From assembly GCA_022495995.1 (NCBI GenBank), contig JAFEMH010000751.1, positions 496,001 to 560,000 of the forward strand: 64,000 nucleotides of DNA. Reading direction: 5' to 3'. Shown here piece by piece: positions 21,529 to 33,286 of this stretch (position 1 is the stretch's first letter; every line of letters begins with the position of its first letter). The notes beneath the pieces are model-generated. The model was not told where the DNA came from. It made no database searches and worked only from the letters and a program-made list of their open reading frames with translations. The stretch comes from Adenophora triphylla var. japonica (lineage: Eukaryota; Streptophyta; Magnoliopsida; Asterales; Campanulaceae). A program made the position numbers and the translations under genes.

Positions 21529-22149
21529 TAGGATGGGAGTTCCCTAAGCCCATTGAGACCTAAAAAGTGGACAAAGACACTAAATTGTGGGAGACAAATT
21601 AGAGTGGCAACTTTATCAAAAGTTGAAATGACTGTCCAAGATTGGGGATGTTAGTTGGGAAAACAATGAGTCTAGCCACTTAAGGTATATTCGTCCATGG
21701 ATGATGTCGGGTGTTGAGGACGGGCTAATGCCTTTGGTACCCATTCCACGAGGTTTAAGATACCCAAATTGGGTCATCCATGACTCATTTGATTTTGAGT
21801 CCAACTTTGTGATATGTTTGGGAACCGCGGGTCACTGTATGTGGCAAGATAATTTTGTTGGTTAGATATCTTGTCTTTACATTTCTGGTCATGTTGATAT
21901 CTCCATTTTCTCTGATCGTTCTTCTTTTTGTGCATTATTCACTCCCGAGCAAGAGCACAAAATTATGGAGGGGGTCATCAAATTGAACAGGGTGAGGAAG
22001 AAGAAAGGTCCACAGGCCTGGGGAATGCCATCATAAGTAGACACGATACGGCCTCAAACCATCAAGAACTGCTACCTAAGGAGGGAGTGAGAATGATCCC
22101 GGGATTTGAGCATTCAGGCGACAGCGAGCAGAACGTTGGTAAGGCTGAT
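21529..22149 (+). pseudogene. Degraded continuation of the gypsy-type coding region
   Basis: Broken plus-strand frames continue to 22149, where the small LTR element is inserted, and resume at 23964. The stretch before the insertion (GVRMIPGFEHSGDSEQNVGK) and after it (TTGTGTTGATCAAAAAGTGG) read as one interrupted coding text. No further domain is recognised. Confidence 0.35.
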
Positions 22150-22726
22150 TGATGAAGGAGCCAAGTGGTCGGTATTTGACACTCTCAGCAAAGTTAGTCA
22201 ACTTTTATAGGTTGTATCTCCCATTACATTTAATCAAACATTACAAGAAATATATTGTTAGAAATCACTATGAATCTAGTTTCCAACGCACTTTTCGGAT
22301 CATAATTTGGATCATTCTAGAGAGAGTTATGATCATTTTCGTGACAGCTAGCCTGAAAGTCAGATTCAATCGAAAATGGGCTAAATTTTGATGTTTATCA
22401 AGTCTTTTGAGTTTTCTATGTTTTCTTATCGCTAAATATTAATTGTTAGGTTTATCTTTAAGTATTTTGTTATTCCTAAGCTTGGAGGTATGTTTCAAGT
22501 AATCTATAAATAGGCCACGACATATCTTTGTAAGGGAGAGTTTTGGATAATAATTTTATTTACAAAATACCATTTTGCTTGGAGTGAGTGACATCCTCCT
22601 TTGAATCAAGCTATCTGCTTGGTCGCGTCGAGTGGCTTCCGCGATTAGTGATGTTGAGTGACTTCCGTCACCCCTAGTTGAGTGGCATCCTAGGTTTCTA
22701 TCTCTTGTAGGTCTCGGCCTACATCA
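22150..22726 (+). repeat. 5' LTR of the compact element
   Basis: 577 bp with a TATA box (ATCTATAAATAGGCC, about 22502-22515) and the short repeated phrases GAGTGAGTGAC, GAGTGGCTTCCG, GAGTGACTTCCG and GAGTGGCATCC near its 3' end. It is closely similar to the copy at 23382. Confidence 0.85.
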
Positions 22727-23381
22727 AAATTGGTATCGCAGCCGAAACCAAGAATTTCGGTTGAGGAATCTTTTTAAAATTTTCTTCTTCTTTTCCTCCT
22801 CCTACCTTTGTCAACATTACTTCTCTTCACATTTTGTTATCTTCTAAAAAAAATCTTTGGCTCACCATGATTGATCTTGTTTGGCCATTTACGGATTACA
22901 TTACTCCACAATCCATCATCAATTGGTCTCAACCTCCTATCTTTGATGAATATCCTCACGATCCAAAATAATTTTCATTTGAACAAATTGAATATAATTT
23001 CTCATCGTGTTATGATTAATGTTTAGATCCTTATCCAGTTTGTGATCCAAAATCATATTATCTAGTTGGGAAGCATTCAATTTCAAAAGTTTTTACCATA
23101 CTTTCATTATTGAGTCAGTCACATGATAATTTTGAAAATAATAAATTTGACCATTGTTACAAAGATCCTTTTGATGTCAATCAATTAAGAATTTCATACT
23201 CTTGGTTCATCAAGAAGCTTATTATGATTACTTTCTCATAACTTGTTGGACTGATTGGATGGATATCGTCACGAAGGTGATAAAATATAAATTTCGTCAA
23301 CGTCTTTTGGAAATAATTCTTACAAGATTTTTCATGCACTTCACAAAATTTGTGGGTGAATTTTCTTCAAGTGGGGGAGTA

Positions 23382-23958
23382 TGATGCAGGAGCCAAGTGG
23401 TCGGTATTTGACACTCTCAACAAAGTTAGTCAACTTTTATAGGTTGTATCTCCCATTACGTTTATTCAAACCTTACAAGAAATATATTGTTGGAAATCTC
23501 TATGAATCTAGTTTCCAATGCACTTTTCGGATCATAATTTGGATCATTATAGAGGGAGTTATGAACATTTTCGTGACAGGTAGCCTAAAAGTCAGATTCG
23601 TCCGAAAATGGGCTAAGTTTTGATGTTTATCAAGTCTTTTGAGTTTTCTATGTTTTCTTATCACTAAATATTAATTGTTAGGTTTATCTTAAAGTATTTT
23701 GTTTTTCCTAAGCTTGGAGGGATGTTCCAAGTAATCTATAAATAGGCCACAACATATCTTTGTAAGGGAGAGTTTTGGATAATAATTTTATTTGCAAAAT
23801 ACCATTTTGCTTGGAGTGAGTGACATCCTCCTTTGAATCAATCTATCATCTTGGTCGCGTCGAGTGGCTTTCGCGATTAGTGACGTTGAGTGGCTTCTAT
23901 CACACCTAGTTGAGTGGCATCCTAGGTTTTTATCTCTTGTAGGTCTCGGCCTGCTTCA
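23382..23958 (+). repeat. 3' LTR of the compact element
   Basis: Aligns along its whole length with 22150-22726, with a few percent of substitutions by eye. The purine tract GTGGGGGAGTA precedes it. Confidence 0.85.
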
Positions 23959-24540
23959 CTAATGCTTGTGTTGATCAAAAAGTGGGGCAAGACGGGGGCC
24001 GAAGCGTTAATTAGGGCAAGGATCAGGATAATTCCTTGAATGTCCAGGTTGACTCATGAGTCAAGCCTTCTGTTCAGGAGATCAACCGAGCTGGCCCTTC
24101 CTTTCATCGTGAAGTACTCATAATTGAAAACTTGGCTGGAAATGATACATCGGTGGAGGTCATGGATGAAAATGAAAGATATTTCAAATCTTGTTCCGGA
24201 AAGAGCTCCTGAAAACCAAGATATGTCTGGCAACGACTATGCCAACAAAAGAATTGTCTAGCTTGCCCACTCAACCTACCCATCCTACTCGTGCGCCTCT
24301 TCCAGCTCAAACTGATGTCATGACTACTAAAGCAGTTGAGGACATGGTGAAAAACATAAGCGATGTAGCTTCCTTTACCATTTGAACTGCATAGCTTGTC
24401 AAGGTCCTGACTCATGTTGGGCCAGGCAATTGTCCATTGGGCTGCTTACCAAACTCTTGTAGATGAACTTGCTCACTCCAATCTTCCCCATGAGCATTTA
24501 TCTGCTTGTTATATCATGGCGTCCGAGGTAGTAACTTATA
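23959..24540 (+). pseudogene. Resumed degraded coding region right of the compact element
   Basis: Plus-strand frames with fragments such as EINRAGPSFHREVLIIENLAG and NDTSVEVMDEN continue the text interrupted at 22149. Stops are frequent and no domain is recognised. Confidence 0.3.
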
Positions 24541-25843
24541 ATTTTTCCAATGTTTAGTTTGGGTCGTGCAAATGCACAAGTGATCGATTTAGTAATATAG
24601 ACAAGCAAGGGTCGAATCCACTGGGACTTGTGTTTTTAACAGTTCGACTTTCAACAGTAAGCTGAAAATAAAAAGAGTGGGTTTGGTTTTGATATTAATT
24701 AACTACTTAATCAATTAAACTTAATTAACAACTAAAATAAGAAAAAAACAAAGCAAGTTAAGGGTTACTGAATTTAATGGAAAAAAGACATACGGAATGG
24801 ATTCGTATTTATCTCACCAATATGCGAATTAATCATACAATCAATCATTATTGGGGGGTCATTCTCTTTAGTAACATTAGGAGTTCTCACGTCCACAATT
24901 TTCTGCTCTCCAAATATCACATTTTCTGCTAAGTTTGCATAATACTCAATAACCCATTAAAACCATAAAAATATAGAACCTACAATTTTGTTCCCAAACT
25001 AATGACAAACAAAAATTATATTCATTAAAAATATGACTTTGTATGGATCAAGCAATCTCATGACAATCACCATAGACAAATTTAGTTAAAAAGTCAATCA
25101 CATCTACACATGTGATTGTAGCTAGAAAACTTTGATATAAGAATACTTTTAAAGAACCCAACGTTTGATTGATGGCAAGATTAATTAGTGCATAAGGGAT
25201 TGATACACATTACCTCCCTTCCATATAAAAGGAGATTAGCCGCTCATATTTATAACGAACAACAACAATTTTTCACTTGAATGCATAAAAACAAGAATTG
25301 AATCTAGAATAAAACTTGAATCCTTGTTTTCAACTAAAGAAGAAAATAAAAGCATCAAATGATGTCTCAAAACTTGTCTGGAGTGTTTTATTTATACATG
25401 GGAGAAGAGAGGTCAAGTTAGCAAACAACCGAGGAAACCTAAATCAAAAAGGAAACATATATGTTGCTGGAGAACAGGGGGGGAGGGTAGCTACCATTTA
25501 AAGGGGGAGGATGCACACCTATAGGTAGAAGCTAAAATTCTTTCTGGAATTTGGGAGTGTCCCCTCCTTCCCTCGGGGTGTATGCGTTCCTTGTGCTTCG
25601 CTGACTTGTGCTTTTCTAGGCAAAGTTTCGGAAGACATAACTTATTCTTACGAACTCCGATTGGGACGTACCACATATCATTGGAAAGATATCGTTGTTT
25701 ACTATCCATTGGTGTTAGTTGATCAGAGTCAAATCCTTTTGTTTCTTATGATATTTTCATTATTTCCCCCTTCGCCGATCCGCTATTGATCATTCCTTTT
25801 TATAATCATTAAGATTATAATCCGTTATTTTTCCTTCTAAATG
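24541..25843. other. Intergenic repeat-like DNA, no gene
   Basis: Begins TCGTGCAAATGCACAAGTGATCG and GGGTCGAATCCACTGGGAC, phrases resembling the ends of unclassified plant LTR-derived repeats, and continues AT-rich. Nothing coding is supported. Confidence 0.4.
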
Positions 25844-26304
25844 TGTTGGGTATGAATACTTTAACCCTTATTGATTTAGATTTAATTTGATTAATACCAT
25901 ACATCTATATTTTCTGGACATTAGGCCCATATGTAATGAAACTTATAATTCAATTTTTACTACAAGTCCAATATATAGACTATAAATATTTAGCCTTGAA
26001 GACTGGCACAACTGCATTGGATATGAGGTTTCAATTCAAGAGGTTTTGAAGTGTTGAATAATCGCAGTGCTAGTGCAAACCGCATGAAAGAAACTGCACT
26101 TAGCAAACCGCTTGTGCAAACCTCGACATGAAACCGCACTCAGTAAACCACAAGTCAAACCTCATCTGTGAGACCGCACTTCATTAACTGCATCTCACCA
26201 ACCTCATCCAATGATTGAAGACTTGAAGAATTGGACCACCTTTGATTAATTGATCCATGTCAGCAACGTTGATTTAACTATGAGTTCAATCAATGTGTCT
26301 AACA
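25844..26304 (+). mobile_element. Element 4 LTR, left part (Sirevirus-like copia, split by Copia-2)
   Basis: Begins TGTTGGGTATGAATACTTTAAC, which parallels the Copia-3 LTR start TGTTGGGTATGCATATTTTAAC, followed by the same succession of phrases (ACTTTAGG/ATTAGG, CTTGAAGACTGGCACAA, repeated AAACCGC). It stops at 26304, where Copia-2 is inserted with TAACA, and resumes at 47860. It is an older relative of Copia-3. Confidence 0.8.
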
Positions 26305-27863
26305 TGTTAGTGTTATGCCCAAGGCGTATAGTTATTTTGACTTATAACTAAATACCGTTATGTAATCGTCTTTACCATTTATTATAGAGAATGTTTATTT
26401 GAATCATTATATGTTTACAAGTTTATTATAATATTCTGTGTCCCTAGTTATTGTGAATAACTAGTATAAGTTGGTAATGTATAATCATGGAGATGATTAT
26501 ATGCATAGGGATGCACATTACACTTATGGGTACTTGTTAGAGAACAAGGTAATGGACATGTCCTACCTTTGAGATTTATGACATGGTCTATGGTCATATA
26601 TGTCATGATTAAATCTCATGATAGTCGTGTCATTAGAATCCTTTGTACCTGAGATTATCATCGTCTTCCACTTGATGAACGTTGTGTTTGATGTAGTCTA
26701 ACACTATCTTTAATAGGATAGCAATAAGGGCTATGTTGGCACGACTGGATTTTTGTATGGAAGAATGATAAGTCAAGAGAAGTCAAGATGGGATTTGTCC
26801 CTCGTTAAGAGAGATGTCTGCTTGGGCCCCTCGATAAGTAGTATTGATAAAATGTGTGGCCACACTCAAGAGATTTGATAGAGATCAAATGCATTTGGAT
26901 TATCAATATATTTGGAATCGAGAAAGCATTGAACAATATAAGTTGACGTGGACCATGACTTATATTCAATATGACGTCGTGCGACAAAGGGAGTGTGACA
27001 TTGATCTATCATGGAATCAAGCATTGATGTTATATTTAATTGGGTGGATATATTGACTTGCTAGAGATCACTTATATCTTGTGAGGTTGATGTTTCAACT
27101 CACTACCAACATAAAATATAATTCCTAAAGGGTCACACACAAAGAACGGATTGAAAATGGATCATAATTGGAAAAAGGGGAGGGGCGATCGCGCACTATT
27201 GTAGGGGCGATCGCACCAAACTTCTAGACAAGAGGAGCGTCTGCTCCCAAGCAAGGGGAGCAACCGCTCCCAAGTGACAGATTCTTTGTATCGCGTGAGA
27301 CACGCTAAGTCTCGCGCGGGACAAGGTACGCCAGATTCCGTTTTGGCTTTGGATTAGGGCTTTTTATCCCTAAGTGTTAGAGATATTTATAAAGTATAAA
27401 TAGCCCCTTTTGCCTCAGCCAAGATAGACATTTTTTAGGGTTTTGAAAACACTAAAACACAGATTTTGATTGAGAATCAATGATCAAAAACACCCCAATT
27501 CAATTCCATAAACTTAGTCAGCCATTGATTGTAGAATAACGATTCAACAATCAGGACCATCTAGCAATCCTACAAGATACAAGATCTTGGTTCGTTCGCA
27601 TGTGGATTACCGATAGAGGGTGATTCTGTTATCACCTAAAGCTTGAAGATCAATTCATCGCAAGGAAGAACAAGGATAAGATCAAAGGTTCGTCAACGAT
27701 TCAAAGTTTGAATCTCAGATTCGTTCTCGAACAACAAAATCGTTGTTAAGGTATGTAAATCTATTTAACAGTTTTAATCTATTCATGTTAGACGGATTCA
27801 TGGCTAGGGTTTTGTGTTATATGTTAAAGACTTCCACTGCGTTTGTAACCCAAAAACCCAACA
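26305..27863 (+). repeat. Copia-2 5' LTR
   Basis: 1559 bp, TGTTAGTGTTATGCCC...AAAACCCAACA. The TATA box TATAAATAG is at about 27395-27403. Upstream lie paired GGGGCGATCGC motifs (27182 and 27205), GGGAGCAACCGCTCCC-type inverted repeats (27236-27271), and two CGCG modules. The second base set at the start (TGTTAG) has drifted from TGTTGG. Confidence 0.93.
27288..27334 (+). promoter_or_regulatory. CGCG modules in Copia-2 5' LTR
   Basis: TATCGCGTGAGACACGC and, 20 bp on, GTCTCGCGCGGGACAAGG followed by TACGCCAG. They sit 60-105 bp upstream of the TATA box. Confidence 0.5.
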
Positions 27864-27879
27864 GTGGTATCAAGGCCGC
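27864..27879 (+). other. Copia-2 primer binding site
   Basis: GTGGTATCAAGGCCG directly after the 5' LTR is a slightly altered initiator tRNA-Met complement (expected TGGTATCAGAGCC). Confidence 0.8.
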
Positions 27880-28859
27880 ATTTTATCATAATTAGGTTAA
27901 AATTGGCATGCTAGATATAATTAGATTATATGCTTAACATGCTATGTGATATAGATTGATGATTTTATGTGTGTTGTTTTGTGAAAACAATTTTATGTGA
28001 TATAACATGATTATGATTAATAGTTTATTGATGTAATTGATCTTCTACATGGGTTATTGATCTCTTTAATTTGATTAATTAGATTAGTAAATTCTCAAAT
28101 TGAAATAAATTGTTTGTTTAGGATTTGATATTCATATTTAATATGATTAACATGATTATTTGAATCTTTAAATTTTGAGAATTGGATAATTATGTAATTT
28201 ATAATTGTTACTTGTTACATGATTATTTGTATGTTCCTAAAGTAGGATGTTATGTGAAATCCCATGTTCATGATTATGTACACATAAGTTTCATATACAA
28301 CCATGTGATGTTTGTTGCTATATGGAAAACCTTCTTAAATGTTTAAGTTTTATGCCACCCCTTGATTAGAACACTTGTGAAATATTCAGGTATTTTGAAG
28401 TAGTTTCGACTCAGTTGGGTACATCATTATATCTTAATTTGTGATAAAGATGAGATTACGGTTGATGTAGTTTTGACTCAGTTAGGTGCATCGTTCTGTA
28501 TCTCATATGTTTGAAAAAGGTTAAATTTAATTGGTGCTTTCAAATGAGATTTGACCCAAGGCATAAATGAGATTAAAACATGTGTTGACATAAGATGTGT
28601 AGAATCTAATAAAAGATCTAAGAGTCATATACATGATATGATTGATGTTATCTACCTAAATAGCTTGATTTCGGGCATTAACTCAGTTAAAACAAAATCA
28701 AGTGAAATATGGATCTTAGCCCATTATTATTGTATGATACATGCTTGTATTTGAAGGTGTATAATTTAGTGGGAGTATTTATGAAATACATTGTTTGCTC
28801 TTAGATGGTAAATGCGTTGATACTTATGTGTTTTATTGTTTGTATATCTTATTGTAGTA
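27880..28859 (+). other. Copia-2 leader
   Basis: About 1 kb of AT-rich untranslated leader. No coding region is supported. Its end (GTATAATTTAGTGGGAG) parallels the Copia-1 leader. Confidence 0.7.
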
Positions 28860-29729
28860 ATGGCAACTCACAGTAATCAACCCTTGTCATTGCGATCCGT
28901 CCTTGAGAAGGACAAGCTCGAAGAGAACGGTACAAACTATTCTGATTGGATCAGAAGCCTAAGAATTGTTCTTAGGCAAGAGAAGAAACTATACGTTCTT
29001 GATGAACCCATTCCACCTCAACCCGCTGCCAATGATGTAAGGGCAGATAAGGATGCACATAAAAAACATGTTGATGATTCCAATGATGTTTCTTGCCTTA
29101 TGCTTGCCACCATGTGTAAGGCTCTTCAAAGGGACCTTGATCACTTGGAAATATCTTTTGATCTAGCTGAGCGCTTAAAGGAAATGTTCCAAGTGCAAGC
29201 TAGGCAAGAAATGTATGATGTGGTAAAAGCTCTGAATGCATGCAAGATGCAAGAGGGATAGTCGGTTGTTGCTCATGTCCTTGAGATGAAAGGACATATT
29301 AAGCGTCTAGAAAGGCTTGGAAATCCTAAGAGTTTGAAACTCGCTACGGATACGATATTGAATTCATTGTCTGAAAGTCATGGTCATTTTATTATGCACT
29401 ATCACATGAGTGGCATGGATAAGAATCTCTTAGAATTGCATGCAATGCTTAAGACTGCAGAGAAGAATATCAAGAAGCCTAGTATGGAAAATGTGTTAAT
29501 GGTTAACAAGGAAAAAGGGTTCAAAAAGGAAGGCAAAGGTATAGCAATTGTTGTTGCACCTAAGGGAAAGGTTGCCAATGCCGAAGTGACTAAACCCAAA
29601 TTGTCTCAAAAGGATGCAATTTGCTATCATTGCCAATAATTTGGTCATTGGAAGCGTAATTGCAAGGCTTATAAGGAAGGCCTAAAGGCGAAGAAGGGCA
29701 ATGCGATTGCTACTAATTCAGGTATCTAT
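28860..29729 (+). pseudogene. Copia-2 gag
   Basis: Starts M-A-T-H-S-N-Q-P-L-S-L-R-S-V-L-E-K with WIRSLRIVLRQEKKLYVL, matching Copia-1 gag. The frame is continuous except for TAG at 29259-29261 (Gln in Copia-1) and TAA at 29637-29639 inside the zinc knuckle CYHCQ*FGHWKRNC, so both the full gag and its RNA-binding knuckle are truncated. The function in the family is particle formation and RNA packaging. Confidence 0.92.
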
Positions 29730-30959
29730 GTGATAGATATTTCCCTTTCTATTTCTAGTTCATGGGTATTAGATACTGGATGTGGATCTCACATTTGTTT
29801 AAATGTGCTGGGACTAAAGATTAGAAATCTACTCAAAGAAGGTGAAGTGGACCTATGTGTGGGGAATGGAGCAAGGGTTGCTGCATTAGTCGTAGGAACA
29901 TATGATGTAACTTTATCTAGTGGACTAGTACTTGTATTGAACAATTGTTATTACGTTCTGGATTTGAGTTGAAATATTATTTCTGTTTCTTATTTGGATA
30001 ACGAATGATTTAGTTTTCTTATTGAGAATAAGAAGTTTTCTATTTATTTAAATGATATGCTCTAGTGTATTGCAAAATCATTTAATGGCTTTTATGTTCT
30101 TGATGTTGAGAAACAAAATGATGTTGAAGATATTTATTATGTAAACAAGAAATCTAAACCGAATGATGTGAACAACACGTTCATGTGGCATTGCCGACTT
30201 GGTCATATAAATGAGAAACGCATATCTAAACTCCGTAAAGATGGACTTTTAGACTCACATGATTATGAATCATATGAGGTATGCGAATCTTGTTTATTGG
30301 GAAAAATGACCAAACACCCTACACTAAGAGTAGTGATAGGGATAGTGACTTTTTGGTCTTAATACATACCGATGTTTGTTGACCAATGAGTAGCATTGCT
30401 GGGGGAGGATTCGGTATTTCATTACATTCACTGATGACTTATCTAGATATGGCTATGTCTATCTTATGAAGTGCAAAAGTGAATCATTTGAGATGTTTAG
30501 ACATTTCAAAATGAAGTTCAAAATCAACTTGGAAAAACTATTAAAGTACTTCGATCCGATCGGGGTGGTGAATATTTAAGCCAAGAGTTTGACAACCATC
30601 TCAAAAACTGTGGAATTGTTTCAGAGTTGACTCCACCCGGAACACCACAATGGAATGGTGTGTCCGAAAGGAGGAATAGAACCTTGTTAGACATGGTTCG
30701 TTCGATGATGAGTCAAGTTTACCTTCATGTTTCCTTTTGGGGACATGCATTAGAAACTGCTGCGTTTACACTGAATCGAGTCCTTACTAAATCGGCTCCT
30801 AAGACCCCACATGAGATGTGGCATGGAAAAAAACCTAGTTTGTCATTCAAGAAGATTTGGGGTTGCGAAGCTTATTTGAAGAGACTTGTCTCTAATAAGT
30901 TAGCACCAAATTTCGACAAAGTTATTTTTGTTGGTTATCCTAAGAAAACCAAAGGATAA
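29730..30959 (+). pseudogene. Copia-2 pol: protease and integrase remnant
   Basis: The same reading frame as gag continues: protease motif SWVLDTGCGSHIC (about 29758-29796), pre-integrase FMWHCRLGHINEKRISKL with CESCLLGKM, and the integrase core RSDRGGEYLS (about 30553) with PPGTPQWNGVSERRNRTLLD (30629 on). A run of frameshifts and stops lies between 29972 and 30168 and between 30362 and 30627. The catalytic D and E neighbourhoods are better kept than in Copia-1. Confidence 0.92.
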
Positions 30960-31695
30960 TACTTTTACAACCGCAATGAGAATAAAGTGTTTGTTGCTCA
31001 ATATAGTACTTTTCTTGAGAAACAGTTTCTCAATAAAACATATAGCGGGAGTAAAATTGATCTTGAAGAAATTCAAGAACTCAAAAGTAACATGGAACCA
31101 ATAGTAGAGACGGAACCAAGTTCACAAGAAATTGTGGAACCGGTTCAAGATCCACAAGTCCATCGTAGATCGAATAGGGTACGATCCGAACCCGAGAGAT
31201 ATGGGTTTCTCATTTTGGAAAGTAATGAAGTGGAAGTCATTGAGAATGACGAACCTAGTTCCTATCAAGAGGCGATGTCCACTCCTGATTCGGATAAATT
31301 GCTGGAAGCCATGGAATCCGAATTACAATCCATGTCGGATAATCAAGTTTGGAACTTGAATGAGCCGCCTGATGGTGTAAAAACCATAGGGTGCAAATGG
31401 GTCATCAAGAAGAAGACTGATATGGATGGGAAGGTGCATACTTATAAGGCTAGGCTTGTAGCAAAGGGATTTAGGCAAGTACATGGCATTGACTACGATG
31501 AAACCTTTTCGCCTGTTGTAATGCTGAAATCTATTAGAATTTTAATTGCCATAGCCGCATATTATGACTACGAGATATGGCAAATGGATGTCAAAACAGC
31601 TTTCCTAATTGGGAAGTTACTTGAGGATGTGTATATGACACAACCCGAAGGTTTTGTCGATCCAAGAATTCTAATAAAGTATGCAAGTTGCAAAG
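30960..31695 (+). pseudogene. Copia-2 pol: reverse transcriptase, 5' part
   Basis: Reads [57 protein letters not shown] and GFVDPRILIKYAS, the first half of a copia reverse transcriptase. It ends at the CAAAG target site where Copia-3 begins (31696). Upstream is the acidic spacer with the EAMSTPDSDKLLEAMESELQ segment common to this lineage. The second half of the enzyme resumes at 45164. Confidence 0.92.
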
Positions 31696-33216
31696 TGTTG
31701 GGTATGCATATTTTAACCCTCCTATTTTGTATTAGATTTGATTGATACCATAACCTCCTGTCTATATTAAGGACTTTAGGACCCTATGTAATGAAGCTTA
31801 GACTTCAATTTTTTATCTAAGTCCATTTCATAGAATAGGTTAAATTTAGGCTTGAAGACTGGCACAAGACTCATTGGATCAGAGGATTGCAGTTCAGAGG
31901 TTTCAGAACCGCTCTATCAAAACCGCCTAGTAGAACCGCTCCATGGAACCACTTGGTGGAATCCTTGTCTGAAACCGCTTGTGGAACTCCTAAGTACAAA
32001 TAGCTTATGAACCGCTTCATTGCAGTTCACATTTCTTTAGGACCACACTCTGCAATCGCTTTAGGTGGAACCGCTTACATTCAACCACATGCACACCTGA
32101 ACCGCTCTAATGATTGGCTACTTGAAGTGAACCTCTTTGACCGTTGGAACCCACGTCAGCAATACCAAAAGTAAACCACCATATCTTGTCACGTGACTAC
32201 TTTTCAGACAAGATCTGCAAGGATCTTAAAAAGGTGACAGATGTCCTAACCACCTTGATTGCAGCTGAGGTCTGATCAGCTTTACCTTCAACAACAGTTC
32301 CAAAGGATAAAAGTGGTTGCTGTGGACCAATGGGATTGCGTCAAGGATTGTCCTTACAACAGCTATGTCCAACAGCTATATTCCTGATGGTTGGGTATAA
32401 ATACCCCCAACCATCATCATTTGAAGATTGCTTGAAACTTGAGAAATTGCTGTGAGTTCATAAGAAGTTGAAGCTCTGCCCAGAAATTCATAAGTCCTTT
32501 GAATCTTCATCTTCTACCTTCAAGAAATATTCTCCAGCCCAGAAATCAAGCCTTAACACATTCAAGAATCATTGTGCTCTACATCTCATAGATTTAAAGA
32601 GCCTTGATCTTGTTCTCACACACACACCTCACTTGGTTAATCACATAGATTAATCACTTGAGATACACTGGTTATAGTCTTAGGATTTGATCTTCGTAGA
32701 ATAGATTTTAGATTTGAGTATCGATCATTGTATCTTGTAATCTCTCATACTCAATAGTAAAATCACTCTTGAAAATCCAAGACTAACCATCTTGGTAGTG
32801 GACGTAGATCGTTTATCGATTGAACCACTCCAAATATTGTGTTCTTACTTTTCTGCATTTATATTTCTTGTGCTTACTGATTATCTACATTTATATTTGT
32901 TTGATCTTTATATAGATATCCATTATTGTGAAATAGTGTTTGGAGTTAACATTGTCAAAACTACACTTGTTTGTAAAACTGCACTTGTCAAAACCGCTTT
33001 ACCCAAACCGCTTTACAAACCGCCTCTCTCAAAACTGCTTTGTAACTTGATTATTCCGCTGTGCATTTTATAACTCTACTTGCAGTTTTTTATACACTGC
33101 AAGAGGTTTTGTAAGCGTAGAGGTTTAGTTTTAAATAGAGGGCGAAAAATTTGTAACAGCTATTCACCCCCCCTCTAGCTGTATTTTCACCCTTGTTGCC
33201 ACCTTTGGGACCAACA
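31696..33216 (+). repeat. Copia-3 5' LTR
   Basis: 1521 bp. The TATA box TATAAATAC is at about 32396-32404 (GGTATAAATACCCCC). About ten ACCGC motifs lie in the upstream 31900-32110 cluster and near the 3' end (32990-33030). No CGCG module is present, unlike the other LTRs in the window. Confidence 0.96.
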
Positions 33217-33232
33217 AGTGGTATCAGAGCAA
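33217..33232 (+). other. Copia-3 primer binding site (initiator tRNA-Met)
   Basis: AGTGGTATCAGAGCAAAC follows the LTR. TGGTATCAGAGC matches the usual copia primer. Confidence 0.9.
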
Positions 33233-33286
33233 ACACATTTTAAAACCACTATTTTTTAAGCTTAACAGCTTGTGTGCCGATTCAAT

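Larger units (their letters stand above)
22150..23958 (+). mobile_element. Compact non-autonomous LTR element (1.8 kb)
   Basis: Two direct repeats of 577 bp (22150-22726 and 23382-23958) begin TGATG.AGGAGCCAAGTGG and end CGGCCT(A/G)C(A/T)TCA. A primer-binding-like TGGTATCGCAGCCG follows the first repeat (22731), and a purine tract AGTGGGGGAGTA precedes the second. The flanking pentamers CTGAT and CTAAT differ at one base. The internal 655 bp has no retroviral enzyme domain and only short frames. The size and lack of coding fit a TRIM/SMART-like or deleted element that would need enzymes in trans. Confidence 0.85.

Noticed and set aside
23381..23623. Pair of similar 80-codon proteins at 22149 and 23381
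   Set aside because: They are translations of the two LTRs of the compact element, with no independent coding evidence.
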